In this document: positions 9,733-19,789 of the stretch, in pieces
How the letters are laid out: each line of letters starts with the position of its first letter
Numbering within the stretch: the stretch's first letter is position 1
Assembly: GCA_037127315.1 (NCBI GenBank)
Contig: JBBBDQ010000350.1
Coordinates: forward strand, 4,496,001-4,560,000
Source: Ascarosepion bandense
Taxonomy: Eukaryota > Mollusca > Cephalopoda > Sepiida > Sepiidae
Length of the DNA stretch: 64,000 nucleotides
Reading direction: 5' to 3'
The notes under the pieces: model-generated
Database searches by the model: none
What the model saw: the letters and a program-made list of their open reading frames with translations, nothing else
What the model was told of the DNA's origin: nothing
Position numbers and translations under genes: made by a program

Positions 9733-10377
9733 AAAGTTATCGTAGTGTATCCGCTTTGCATCGCCGGTCAAGATAAGATGCCAAGAAACTTTCCTTTTTC
9801 TGTCGTTGAAGCTGCTTCTCGCACGTGACAAGAGGCCGTTCGACGTTTCTCGACTTCAATTTGTACAGAACCCAATGTCTTTGCTTTAAATAATTCTTAA
9901 TGCTTTCAAACGTTTCGAAACTGTTGTGTGATCAACTCATGATGATTCTGCAAGTTCAGTATGCGCCTGACACGAGTCTTCATAAAGTAATGCTTCAAAT
10001 AATCCGTCTTCAAACTTTTCGGTGCACCAGAGCGTTCTTTATCTTCAACATCGAAATTATTATTCTGCATGGTGGTCCTAAGTCTCAACAAGAAATCTGT
10101 ATGCTTCAGCTGCAAATTTCTTTTGAATAAAGCAGTGCAGTAAAATTCCCCACAAATACACTTTTTTGGGGGCACGAAATCCAACATGCTTAATGCTATG
10201 GAAAACACATTTGTTTACACTTCGGCAAAATGACAGACACTGAACTTCAAGCTTGCTTATAGTACATCCTTATAGATGAGTTACCATTTGAAACTGCACA
10301 CATGCAGTTCTGGGAATGCCAGCTGTTGGAAAAGAACGAGAACTTATTCAAGGTCCTTATATATGTTTGTGTGTGTA

Positions 10378-10384
<7 letters not shown>

Positions 10385-10450
<66 letters not shown>

Positions 10451-10470
10451 GCATTTATATATTTGTGTGC

Positions 10471-10521
<51 letters not shown>
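10385..10521. repeat. compound (CT)n(TA)n microsatellite
   Basis: (CT)n at 10385-10412, (AT)n at 10412-10447, a short linker, then (TA)n at 10473-10521. All long open frames here are translated microsatellite. Confidence 0.95.
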
Positions 10522-10524
<3 letters not shown>

Positions 10525-10596
10525 ATTAACGAATTTTAACGAAACTTGGTTATAAACAAACGACAATTTGAAATGAATTGTTTGAACATTATTTAG

Positions 10597-10598
<2 letters not shown>

Positions 10599-10633
<35 letters not shown>
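10599..10633. repeat. (ATT)n microsatellite
   Basis: Eleven trinucleotide units. Confidence 0.95.
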
Positions 10634-10646
10634 GTTTGAACCTATC

Positions 10647-10745
10647 AGAACATTGTTGCCGTGTTCATAATTGATTTTATTAAGTGGAAAATATTTCATT
10701 GTGTTAATAATAGCAATTACGAACGCGCCAACAATGTTCTTATCG
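10647..10745. repeat. short spaced inverted repeat
   Basis: AGAACATTGTTGCCGTGTTC on the left pairs with GAACGCGCCAACAATGTTCT on the right (18 of 20). The ~60-bp spacer has no recognisable content. It may be a small fold-back element. Confidence 0.6.
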
Positions 10746-10791
10746 TGTCCGGAATATAACACATACATGGGTCTGCATACATAAACTCCAA

Positions 10792-10794
<3 letters not shown>

Positions 10795-10836
<42 letters not shown>
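10795..10836. repeat. (TA)n microsatellite
   Basis: About 20 units, abutting the terminal segment of PLE copy A. Confidence 0.95.
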
Positions 10837-10839
<3 letters not shown>

Positions 10840-10975
10840 AAACATTGTCTGTTTATTTTTAATAAAATCCGATCGTACTCATGGATAATATTTCGTGTAA
10901 TATAATTGAAAGCTGTAAGACATGCGATGTAACATTTACAGTTGATTTTATTATCTATTTCTCTATGTTCCCAAG

Positions 10976-11010
10976 TTCTTTCAATCTTCTCCCGAGATTA
11001 TCTTCAGGGG
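10976..11010 (-). ncRNA. hammerhead-like core, PLE copy A
   Basis: CTGAAGA complements 11001-11007. Stem II is AATCT/AGATT. GAAAG complements 10978-10982. Stem III is not clear. The homologous core at 21,391 has a better stem II. Confidence 0.5.
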
Positions 11011-11441
11011 TGGTAACAAAAAAATAACCGCAAAACTGTGTTGCTAAAATTTACTGTAATTTTTTAAATTTTATTTTAAATGCAACGGTTGACAGATTGC
11101 TTAGCGTTCGTTAGGACGTGAAAAAATATCCACTATGGAATTTTTAATGTTGTAGTGTCACGGTCATGCATGTATTAAAGCTGGAAAAAACTTCTTTTTA
11201 TGTACATTTTAGAATATTATTACAGTATTCATAGCTGATTCTATTGACTGCTTAATTTTTTTTAATGAATATTGCTTCGAGGATCTGTAATTGTTTTCTT
11301 GGTGTAGGATAGTTGTATAGTCGACCATTATTATTTTTAGATTGTGAATGTAGACAGGAATGTTATTGTTGATGTCTCCAAATATTTGAGTTTTGTTTCA
11401 CGGAATATCAACCTCTGTGGGTTATTTAATGCTAAAAAGGT

Positions 11442-11929
11442 GTTTTTTTTTTTTTAATCATTTCACCCCAAGCAAGGCATTCCACTGCCACTATTGCGCA
11501 GGGGGTTACATAGGGGAGGGTGATGAGAAAGAGTGGTTAGATATAGGAAATGTCAGAAGGAGGGTGATAGACGGGTAAGGATGTAGATGGGAAGAGTGTT
11601 TGAGAGAATGGATGCGTGTTAGTGTGTTAGGAGGTGTCTATTGACCTTACATTTAAACTCCTGGAGATTGTAGCTGTCGGGAAAGCAAGTATGTGGAAGA
11701 GAATTCCACAGGCGGGAAGTGCTGGAAAAGAAGCTGTTGGAGTAGAAATTGCGGTTACATTTTATCGGTTTCACTTCAAAATGGTGGGACCTAGTTGCTA
11801 ATCTAGTATCTCGTGCAAATTCGTATCTAGGGGACACCAATGATCTAAGTTCATCGGAGCAGAAGCCGTGAAAGTATTTATAGAAGAGGCACAGGAAATC
11901 CACGTCACGCCGGTGAGAGAGTGACTGTG
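11442..11929 (-). mobile_element. LINE-A 3' end inside PLE copy A
   Basis: Poly-T at 11442-11455 is the tail. The frame at 11903-11619 encodes the RT C-terminus (FYKYFHGFCSDELRSLV, LATRSHHFEVKPIKCNRNFY, SRLWNSLPHTCFPDSYNL). It is nearly identical to the copy at 13,597 and is joined to PLE sequence at the same base near 11930. Confidence 0.85.
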
Positions 11930-12100
11930 GTGCTAAATATATTATTTTCTAGGTTGGTCATATAGAAGTTGCTGAAGGTTGGACCCTTATCTAAGCCCAT
12001 TGAAACACCATCGCGTTGCACGTATACATTATTTCTTTGATCATAGAATGGGAACTAGGTGGTACAGGTTAAAATTAGTTGTTTTAGTATTTTAGGTTAA

Positions 12101-12702
12101 GAGAGACCTATTGGATATAGGAAATATCAGAAGAAGGGTGATAGACGAATAAGGAGGTACTTAGGAAGAGTGTTTGAGAGAATGGGTGCGAGTTAGTGTG
12201 TTAGGAGGTGTCTATTGACCTTACATTTAAACTCCTGGAGGTTGTAGCTGTCGGGGAAGCAAGTATGCGAAAGGGAATTCCGCATGCGGGAAGTGCGAGA
12301 AAAGAAGCTGTTAGAGTAGAAATTGCGGTTGCATTTTATCGGTTTCACTGTAAAAGGGTGGGATCTAGTTGCTAATCTAGTATCTCGTGCAAATCCGTAC
12401 CTAGGGGGCACCAGTGATCTAAGTTCATTGCAGCAGAAGCCATGAAAGTATTTATAGAAGAGGCACAGGGAAGCCACGTCACGGCGGTGAGAGAGTGACT
12501 GCAGGCGGTCAGCCAAGTCGGTATCGATCACATTAGAGATTCTCCGTTGTATTTTGTCAAAGACCCCGAGGAGAATAGCAGGGGCACCCGACCAGATGTA
12601 GCAGCAGTATTCAATACACGGGCGGATGGTAGATTTATATATGTGCAGGATAGATTCAGACGGAAAGAAATTCCGGGCCCTGCACAGAGAACCGACTTTC
12701 GG
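12101..12702 (-). mobile_element. LINE-A 3' end
   Basis: A longer C-terminal piece: SESILHIYKSTIRPCIEYCC in the upstream frame, then a 112-aa frame (12531-12193) with LADRLQSLSHRRDVASLCLF through EFKCKVNRHLLTH. The 3' tail is cut at 12101 where PLE copy A begins, so the poly-A is absent. Confidence 0.85.
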
Positions 12703-12957
12703 TGTTTTAAGTATTTTTTTAATGTTCGGTTATAGTGAGAAGGTTTATTTAGTCAGATTTTAATGACAATTTTTTATTATTCTTTTTTATTTTAGAAAAA
12801 TGTAAGTATCTTCTAGTTTTTTATTCAAAAATGTTTTGCTGAGAATAATTTTTTTTCCTTCAAAAATGTATTGTTGGTAATATTTTTCCTTTGAAAACGT
12901 ATATTTTTTTATTTTTATGTATATTTCTATAAAAGAATTTTTATACTGTCATAGTGT

Positions 12958-14256
12958 TTTGACCCCAGTTTGAGGTTTAACTATTTGCCCATAGCTGTGA
13001 CCTATACAGGTGCTACCACTCCGGGTCAGAGTGTGCCTGGGAACAACAGCAATTAAGAGATGGTTCTATGCTCCTCACAACCTCCCAATCAGAGGTCTTG
13101 CTGCCGGATGCAGTTTACCGTCATGCCCAGGACCAATGTCTCGAAATAGACGAATGATCAGAAATGTGCAATGTAAAATGTCTTTGTTAATGTAGTTGTT
13201 GTAAATTCAACATATATATTTGTTTTTTCTTGTCGGAAATGCATTCTCCCAAATGACATTTGAATTGACATATACTGTTGGTTTTACATAATGCATAACG
13301 AATAATGGTGGGGAGGAGTTATTTCGGATAATTAAATTAGTAGTATTGTATTTTTTATAATATATTCTTAATTTTAATTTTTATTAGGATTCACAGGAGA
13401 TATATGAGTACGAATGAGGGTCTTTTATGGAAGTGCCATATTCTGTTTGATGTGTGCTGAAGCTTTTGATATATCGTCTGATTTGTTCATCTATCATGTG
13501 GTTTGGAAATCATTATTAATGCGAGTCTACTTAATAATTTTTAGTTCAGAGTAAAAATCTTTTTTTTGTAGAGGAGCGAATTTGTGCTCGGTGAACTTTT
13601 TTTTCTTCTAATCATTTCACCCCAAGCAAGGCATTTCACTGCCACTATTGCGCAGGGGGTTACATAGGGGAAGGTGACGAGAAAGAGTGGTTAGATATAG
13701 GAAATGTCAGAAGGAGGGTGATAGACTGGTAAGGATGTAGATGGGAAGAGTGTTTGAGAGAATGGATGCGTGTTAGTGTGTTAGGAGGTGTCTATTGACC
13801 TTACATTTAAATTCCTGGAGATTGTAGCTGTCGGGGAAGCAAGTATGTGGAAGGGAATTCCACAGGCGGGAAGTGAGAGAAAAGAAGCTGTTGGAGTAGA
13901 AATTGCGGTTACATTTTATCGGTTTCATTTCAAAATGGTGGGACCTAGTTGCTAATCTAGTATCTCGTGCAAATTCGTATCTAGGGGACACCAATGATCT
14001 AAGTTCATCGGAGCAGAAGCCGTGAAAGTATTTATAGAAGAGGCACAGGAAATCCACGTCACGCCGGTGAGAGAGTGACTGTGGTGCTAAATATATTATT
14101 TTCTAGGTTGGTCATATAGAAGTTGCTGAAGGTTGGACCCTGAACTAAGCCCATTGAAACACCATCGCGTTGCACATATACATTATTTCTGTGATCATAG
14201 AATGGGAACTAGGTGGTACAGGTTAAAATTAGTTGTTTTAGTATTTTAGGTTAAAT
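12958..14256 (-). mobile_element. PLE copy B (degenerate)
   Basis: Minus-strand order: RT fragment with VQRDGVSMG and NFYMTNLENN (14256-14085), a LINE-A insertion (14083-13597), the linker FYSELKIIK...FPNHMIDEQIRRYIKSFST (13590-13400), then the endonuclease zinc-binding part QFKCHLGECISDKK and TTTTLT with frameshifts (about 13260-13120). The GC-richer part at 12958-13200 is the decayed endonuclease. The YVDD-containing palm is missing, apparently lost at the LINE insertion. Confidence 0.7.
13597..14083 (-). mobile_element. LINE-A 3' end inside PLE copy B
   Basis: The frame at 14057-13773 differs from the copy at 11.6 kb by about two residues. It has its own T-rich tail (13597-13610). The 5' junction with the PLE is the same as in copy A; the 3' junction is different. 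Confidence 0.85.
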
Positions 14257-14514
14257 TTTTAGTGGCGGCAGAGAACTATTATATATATATATATATATTT
14301 TAAAATGATGTTAATATTTCTCTAACAGGAACGTTAATGAACAGCATTAAGTGATGCTATGGTTTCATTAGATTTTTCAGTTTTTAAATTTGTATTAGTT
14401 CAAGAGATAATTTAATGTTGTATTTGTTAGGTACGTATGAAGTAATTAATTGGTTAAACGATTTAGTTAATTGGTATATAAAAGTGGAACGATTACATCG
14501 AATCAATAACTACA

Positions 14515-15114
14515 TTTGCTGCTAAGAAAGATGGGTCGCTGTGCCGAACCAGGAAGTTTTTCCCGTTAAAATCCATTTTGTACATTTATAAATCTACTAT
14601 TCGTCCGTGCATCGAATACTGTTGTTATATCTGGTTGGGTGTTCCTGCTATTCATCTCGGGGTTCTCGACAAAATCCAAAGCAGGATCTGCAATGTAATA
14701 GGTCCCGACTTGGCAGCTCGGCTTCAGTCACTTTCTCACCGACGAAATGTAGCCTTTTCATGGTTTCTGCTCTGTGGAGCTTCCGTCCTTGATGCTCCGC
14801 CCTCATGAAGTTACTTGTGGAACTAGATTAGCAACTAAGTCAGCCTTGTACTGTAAAAATAAGCAAATGTAACTGCCACTTCTACACCACCAGTTTCTTT
14901 TCTCGCACTTCCCGCCTGTGGAACTCTCTCCCGCAATAAAGGTTCAAGGGCAATGCTAATTACCATATTTTATCTGTTTGTCTCCCATCTCTATCTCTCT
15001 TTAACCATTTCTTTGACATCACCTGTACCGTTTTTTTTCCTTTTCTCTCTTATCTATCCTCTCACTGGTATCCCCTGCACACCAGTGGCACTACTGCCTT
15101 GTTTGGGGCGAAAC

Positions 15115-15117
<3 letters not shown>
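14515..15117 (+). mobile_element. LINE-A 3' part
   Basis: Translates to SLCRTRKFFP, ILYIYKSTIRPCIEYCC, PAIHLGVLDKIQSRICNVIG and AARLQSLSHRRNV, then becomes frameshifted (FFSRTSRLWNSL remains). It ends ACTGCCTTGTTTGGGGCGAAACA at a (TA)n run. The sequence from 14257 to 14514 upstream is AT-rich and unassigned. Confidence 0.8.

Positions 15118-15119
<2 letters not shown>

Positions 15120-15163
<44 letters not shown>
15120..15163. repeat. (TA)n microsatellite
   Basis: About 22 units replacing the LINE-A poly-A tail. Confidence 0.95.
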
Positions 15164-15165
<2 letters not shown>

Positions 15166-15174
15166 AAAATGTTT

Positions 15175-15715
15175 TAACAGAGGTTTGAAAGTGTGACACT
15201 GAAATTTGAAGGTGCATTGGGATAGATAAAGATGCATTCCAAAACTAAGCAGAGTATTAAGAGAAAAGAAAAACTGTGCTCGAATCAAGTAAAAGGTTTC
15301 CAAACTGTTACATGATATTTGCCCTCTTGTATGGCAGTGAGTGCTATAAAATCTCAAAGATGAAGAAACTTAAAGCAAGAAAAATCTGGTTCTACAGAAG
15401 GATGCGGGGGAAACTAGGGACTGAACATGTAAACAATGATCAAGTCTTTGAGAAAATGGAAACGAAAAAAAGAAACTTGTACTTAGTATCGGGAAGGGGA
15501 AGTTGATGTTTCTAGCGTACATAATGAAGAGGGCTTGGCAAATCTGATACGCACAGGACTGATTGAAGGCAAGAAGAATAGAAGAAACAGTGCATAACTT
15601 AATGAGTTTGAATAAATCGATGGTGGAACAAGATTTAGAAGTAAGTCAAAATTAATTAACTGGACAGGAAGTTGTGGGGAGCCATGATCGTCATTGTTCT
15701 GAAGAGACACAGCAC
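15175..15715 (+). mobile_element. LINE-C 3' end (RTE-like), degraded
   Basis: LLYGSECYKISKMKKLKARKIWFYRRM and EHVNNDQVFEKMETKK correspond to the LQYGSECWTI...EMWFYRRML...ERMATK C-terminus of endonuclease/RT LINEs seen intact at 58 kb. Downstream NLIRTGLIEGKK continues in other frames. Confidence 0.65.
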
Positions 15716-16140
15716 ATATAAACTAATTCTTTAGTTTGGATTCCCTTTCATGCATTGAGTGGAGATACGAAAGCTGTTTTATTATGTCAACGTAACCTTT
15801 TCATAAATGGAGTTAACAGGACTGAACAGCATCACAATTTCCCCAGAGATGGAGGCACACGGTTGCTGGGGTGACCTATTGGCACAAATAGATTTGTCTT
15901 TCCTAAGTGAAAAAAGGACAGAATGAATAAAAACCATTTCAATTGCAGTTTGGACTTTTGCTCGGCCATTTTAATTTTCTGCTCTGATAAATCGCTCTTA
16001 TTCCAACTCTTAATTAATACAAAAAACAAAAACACTAAAACAAAAAAAAAAAAATAAAGAACTGGTTGTGATAAATAATCAATCAAATTAATATATAGCC
16101 AACTAATTGAGATATCTGAGAGATACAAGGTTAGTCAACA
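15716..16140. other. unannotated stretch
   Basis: AT-rich with oligo-A near 16,040. No recognised gene or repeat. Confidence 0.4.
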
Positions 16141-16355
16141 TCATTTCCCATTCAATTTATAAACTAAAGCATTCAAATGAAATAAAAGTGCATTCAAAGT
16201 AAAAAGATCAAGACATTCAATTTAAAAATTAACGCATTCAATTTAAAGAATGAATTTACAATTCACTAATTCTAATGTAATTATGCAGTTATTACGTTAG
16301 TACCACATAGTTTGATAGTACATGTTTGTCTCTCTTGGTGTTCATCTGCATAATA

Positions 16356-16356
<1 letters not shown>
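16141..16356. repeat. CATTCAATTTAAA-rich dispersed repeat, copy 1
   Basis: Imperfect short units (CATTCAATTTAAA, GCATTCAAAT) are followed by a unique block AATTTACAATTCACTAATT...GTTAGTACCACATAGTTTGA and TGTTCATCTG. The same block recurs at 18,985 and 19,540. Here it is truncated by (TA)n and the PLE at 16,357. Confidence 0.65.
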
Positions 16357-16392
<36 letters not shown>

Positions 16393-16524
16393 CAGGTTTC
16401 ATTGAATAATATAGACAAGTTCTGTCTATTTATTTTGTGTAAGATCCGTTCGTATGATCTGATTAGCTTGATAGTGTTGTCATGAAAAGACAAGAAATCG
16501 CAATAATTGTCGATTTTTTTTATC

Positions 16525-16562
16525 AGGTCTGAGCTTTCGGCTTACATAAGCCATTATCAAAG
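16525..16562 (-). ncRNA. hammerhead-like hairpin, PLE 3' end
   Basis: Minus: TTTGATAATG, then GGCTTATGTAAGCC (complement of 16539-16552), GAAAGCTCAGA. The stem differs from the family N stem GGCTCATGTGAGCC by one compensated pair (C-G to U-A). The core is not canonical (C3 to U and G8 to A), so it may be inactive. Confidence 0.4.
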
Positions 16563-16796
16563 GATGAACATTTAATATACAGTGAACATAGAACATTTAA
16601 ATTATTAACACAGTGGAGTTATGCAGAGAAAATTAAACAGGTTCATTTTTTTGCGTCGCACGTGGCTGCAGGACGAGAAGGAATGGTGGTAGTGGGTTTT
16701 TGGTCAAATGAGAGTATAGTGGCATGAGGGGATTGGTCTGGGAACTGCTACTACTATGGGTGTAGGGGTAAGTATAATAACTATGACCTCTCCCGT

Positions 16797-18035
16797 CGAT
16801 TATAGGCATTGGAGTATGTTAGTGGAGGTGTCGAAATTTATTTTATTTAAGTTAGGTTTAAACTGTTTGATGTAGATAGCTTCTAGAATTTTAAGTTTTC
16901 GTTTATTATTTTCTTGTCTAAGTATATATGTATTTTCAACAAGTGTTTTCCTAAGAAGTGTGTGTTGATAGCAGTGGTGTTTTAATGTAGGTATTATTTA
17001 GTTTGTTAGAGATAGATTCTCGAAAGGGGCATTTGAATTTATACACTACATTGTTTTTTTGCAGATCGCTAACGGTGGGGGAGGAGTCGTTGCGGGCGAT
17101 TGAGTTGGATGTTGTGGATTTAGCGTAATATATGATAAATTTAATTCTTTTGTTGGGGTCTGTCGGAGAGATATTAGTGTTTGAGTTTTTTTAGGATATT
17201 TTCGTCTAGTTGGTAGTTGGAGTGCATTTGGCTACGATATAAGAGAGTGATATATTTGGGGTTGTTTGGGCTATTACCATGTGTTGTTTTTTCCGTGTTA
17301 AGGTTTTTAAGGAAATGTCGTATTTGTTCATCAACTATGTAATTAGGAAAATTATTGTTGCTGACTCTGTTTTCTGTTTTTTAGTTCACTGTGGAAGATG
17401 TTTTGCAGACGAACTGGTTTTTGCACGATGTAGTAGATTTTTTATGATTGCTAATTTGTAATAGTGGGGGCATTCGCTAATATAATTGAGTGTGGAGGGA
17501 TTTTTGTTAGTGGATATTTTATATGGTGAGATAGTGAAATTATTGCCATTAGTGTTGATTAGTATATCGAGGAAAGGAATTTTGTTGTCATTGCTGAGTT
17601 CAAAGGTGAATTTTAGGACTGAGTTATCCTGAAACTGTTTTTGAAGTTGTAGGATTTCGTCAGCATTTTTAATTAATAGTAGGATATCATCAACGTATCT
17701 GAGGTATATTGATGGTTTTTGGAATTTTGTAAAGGTAGTATTTTCGAGGTTCGACCTGTAGAAATTGCTAAATGTCGGACCGAGTACTGAACCCATGGAA
17801 ACGCCGTCACGTTGTATACATATAGTGTTGTTTGGGTCGACAAAAGGGACTTCGGTAGTACAAGCTAGTAGGATTTTTCTTAAGATGTTGGGATTAATTT
17901 TGAGTGGGGGTAATGCAGGATTATTGTAGACATTCCTTATAATTATGTCGATAGTTTCGCTAACGGGTACGTTAGTGAATAGGTTTTCGACATCAAGTGA
18001 AGCTATGATTTCATTATTGGGTTGTTCGCTCTTGA

Positions 18036-18036
<1 letters not shown>
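16797..18036 (-). pseudogene. PLE reverse transcriptase / endonuclease pseudogene
   Basis: The frame is open from the 18036 border to 17386 (~216 codons). It carries IIASLDVENLFTNVPVSETI (palm box with catalytic Asp), QRDGVSMGSVLGPTFSNFY, YLRYVDDILLLI (catalytic YVDD) and IPFLDILINT. PLE RTs are related to telomerase RT and prime at nicks made by their endonuclease. After the stop, the linker NNNFPNYIVDEQIRHFLKNL continues in another frame, then VVYKFKCPF (endonuclease Cys region), a large deletion, and KLKILEAIYIKQFKPNLNKI to the natural stop. It has frameshifts and lost most of GIY-YIG, so it is inactive. Confidence 0.85.

Positions 18037-18084
<48 letters not shown>
18037..18084. repeat. 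(TA)n microsatellite
   Basis: About 23 units at the truncated 5' end of the PLE. Confidence 0.95.
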
Positions 18085-18088
<4 letters not shown>

Positions 18089-18129
18089 TATAGATAGGTG
18101 GGAGAAACTCACACCTATCTATATGAATA
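18083..18129. repeat. 22-bp palindrome
   Basis: TATTCATATAGATAGGTG...CACCTATCTATATGAATA arms with a short loop at about 18105. It lies at the edge of a (TA)n run, like the larger palindromes. Confidence 0.75.
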
Positions 18130-18252
18130 TGTCTGCTCTATCACTGATATTGAGCGCTTTTAAATAAGTACCACGCATATATAATATGTAAACAATATAT
18201 AACAAATTGCATATATATGTATTGATAGTTATAATTATATACATACACTTTT

Positions 18253-18312
<60 letters not shown>
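18253..18312. repeat. (CA)n(TA)n microsatellite
   Basis: CA units to 18270, TA units to 18312, abutting the fold-back element. Confidence 0.95.
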
Positions 18313-18313
<1 letters not shown>

Positions 18314-18698
18314 CCGGCCATAATTATTAGACCACCCCAGTTTTTTTTTAAAGAAATGATTTATTTCATGCTGTTTTTAGTATTTGTTGCCAAATGAAAA
18401 TAGAATGGTTCTTTTGTTATTATTACTTTGCAAAATTTTACAAGGCAAGGAAGCAAAGATGAAATCGTCCAAATCACCTTAAATTTTCTTCATTCTTTCA
18501 TTGATGAAACTGCAATATAGGTAATTCTTAGATATTTACAAATTCATTTGATGCACATGTTATTGTGTAATATTAACAAAAGAACCGTTCTATTTTCATT
18601 TACAATTATGCACTTGGCAATAAATACTAAAAAAATAGTATGAAATACACCATTTCTTTTAAAACTCTAGGCTGGCCTAATAATTATGACCGGTAGTG
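18313..18698. mobile_element. MITE with ~85-bp terminal inverted repeats
   Basis: The left end ACCGGCCATAATTATTAGAC and the inverted right end ACCGGTCATAATTATTAGGC match. The similarity continues inward through AAAGAAATG..TTATTTCATGCT and TAGTATTTGTTGCCAA. The ends resemble Tc1/mariner/pogo-class termini and TA lies at both borders. No transposase inside. Confidence 0.7.
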
Positions 18699-18861
18699 TG
18701 TAGTGCATATATTTCACTACTCGACGACGAAATTCTTACAAAAGAATAAAATAAGGCATTGTTAACGAGCAAACGTGCGGCAAGAGCTTTCATGGCTGGT
18801 AGTAACCATGATATAGTTGCACTTTTAAAAATAAAATTTTCTGATAATGACCAGATTTTAC

Positions 18862-19745
18862 ACCATTTCTCATTCAGTTTATAAACTAATGCATTCATTT
18901 TAAATATTGTTTTCAAATTAAATAATAGTTCATTCAAGTTAAAAAAAAAGCCATTCAATTTAAACACATTCTGTTTAAAGAGTTAATTTACAATTCACTA
19001 ATTTTAATTTAATTAAGTAATTATTACGTTAGTATCACATAGTTTGATAGTACGTGTTTGTCTCTCTTGGTGTTCATCTGAACTCCTCTTTTCTTTGGCA
19101 ATTGCGAATTTAGACGATGAATTTGATACCATTTTGTATCGATAACAAAAATATTATGTTTTAAAATGAATGGCTTATAATTTGAATACCTTAGTTTTTA
19201 AATTAAATTGTTTTTTTTTATTTGAATGCAGTAATATTTAATTTAAATGCCTTAGTTTTTAAATTGAATAAAATGTTTTTTTTAATTCGAATGCAGTAAA
19301 ATTTAATTTGAATGCTTTAGTTTTTAAATTGAATGGCAAATGGCAGTTTGGTTACGCCCTGTTTTACAAAGGATGGTCGTCCAATTTTCGATGAAGAGCA
19401 AGTATAGGTTTGCTGTTAAAACGCACTTAGTGTTGCTCATGGTTTCACATTTTAAATATTATTGCATTCAAATTAAATAGTGAATTCAAATAAAAAAAGA
19501 CATTCGATTTAAAAAATAACTCATTCGGTATAAAGAATTAATTTACAATTCACTAATTTTAATTTAATTATGTAATTATTACGTTAGTACCACATAATTT
19601 GATAGTACATGTTTGCCTCACTTGGTGTTCATCTGAACTCCTCTTTTCTTTGGCAATTGTGAATTTAGACGATGAATTTGATACAATTTTATATCGATAT
19701 TGCAGTGTTTTAAATTAAATGGCTTATAATCTAATTTGAATGCCT
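18862..19745. repeat. CATTCAATTTAAA-rich repeat, copies 2 and 3
   Basis: Two ~250-bp blocks (about 18985-19190 and 19540-19740), 553 bp apart, share TTGGTGTTCATCTGAACTCC and TTAGACGATGAATTTGATAC. They are separated by short imperfect TTTAAATTGAATG units. This is a tandemly duplicated low-complexity repeat of unknown class, related to 16,141. Confidence 0.6.
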
Positions 19746-19789
19746 TAACTTTGAGATTGGATGGCAAATAGTGGAGATGCTAAGTTAGT

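Larger units (their letters stand above)
8256..10208 (-). pseudogene. mariner-family transposase pseudogene, interrupted twice
   Basis: Minus-strand fragments in several frames reconstitute the order of a mariner transposase. N-terminal: AAEAYRFLVET, FDVEDKERSGAP, TVSKRLKALR, then TGDAKRIHYDN (first catalytic Asp region), 10190-9733. Middle: WGKLGHASTLPPKPNIHGSK, 9616-9555. C-terminal: VDRYRLQLIRLSRALK, YEQRHDK, SDYHLFRPMAHGLAEQHF (third catalytic Asp present), FQMLLER and VVASDGQYF, 8647-8256. A candidate solo LTR and a SINE-1 split it. Stops and frameshifts make it dead. Part of the segment between HDNARPH and SDYH is deleted. Confidence 0.85.
10838..12100 (-). mobile_element. PLE copy A (degenerate)
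   Basis: Minus-strand order: an RT fragment with NNVYVQRDGVSMG...GPTFSNFYMTNLENN (about 12100-11931), a LINE-A insertion (11929-11442), the endonuclease tail with LQILEAIFIKKN..NRISYEYCNNILKCT and stop near 11201, a hammerhead-like core (11007-10978), and a terminal segment with YDRILLKINRQ (about 10900-10840), which is N-terminal coding sequence of the same family. Coding followed by a repeat of the N-terminus is the pseudo-LTR layout of PLEs. Most of the RT palm is missing. Confidence 0.75.
16357..18036 (-). mobile_element. PLE copy with RT and 3' terminal repeat
   Basis: Both ends lie in (TA)n runs (16357-16388 and 18037-18084). Minus-strand order: RT palm, linker, endonuclease relic, stop near 16797, ~240 bp, a hammerhead-like hairpin (16562-16525), and a final segment encoding CDFLSFHDNTIKLIRSYERI and LHKINRQNLSILFNETCIN. 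That segment is homologous to the N-terminal frame at 22 kb. This is the pseudo-LTR layout of Penelope-like elements. It is 5'-truncated. Confidence 0.85.

Noticed and set aside
10247..10539. Ser/Leu- and Ile/Tyr-rich frames
   Set aside because: Translated (CT)n and (TA)n microsatellites.
17386..18036. Telomerase or group II intron reverse transcriptase
   Set aside because: The LFTNVP, DGVSMGSxLGP and YVDD combination followed by a GIY-YIG relic identifies a Penelope-like element.
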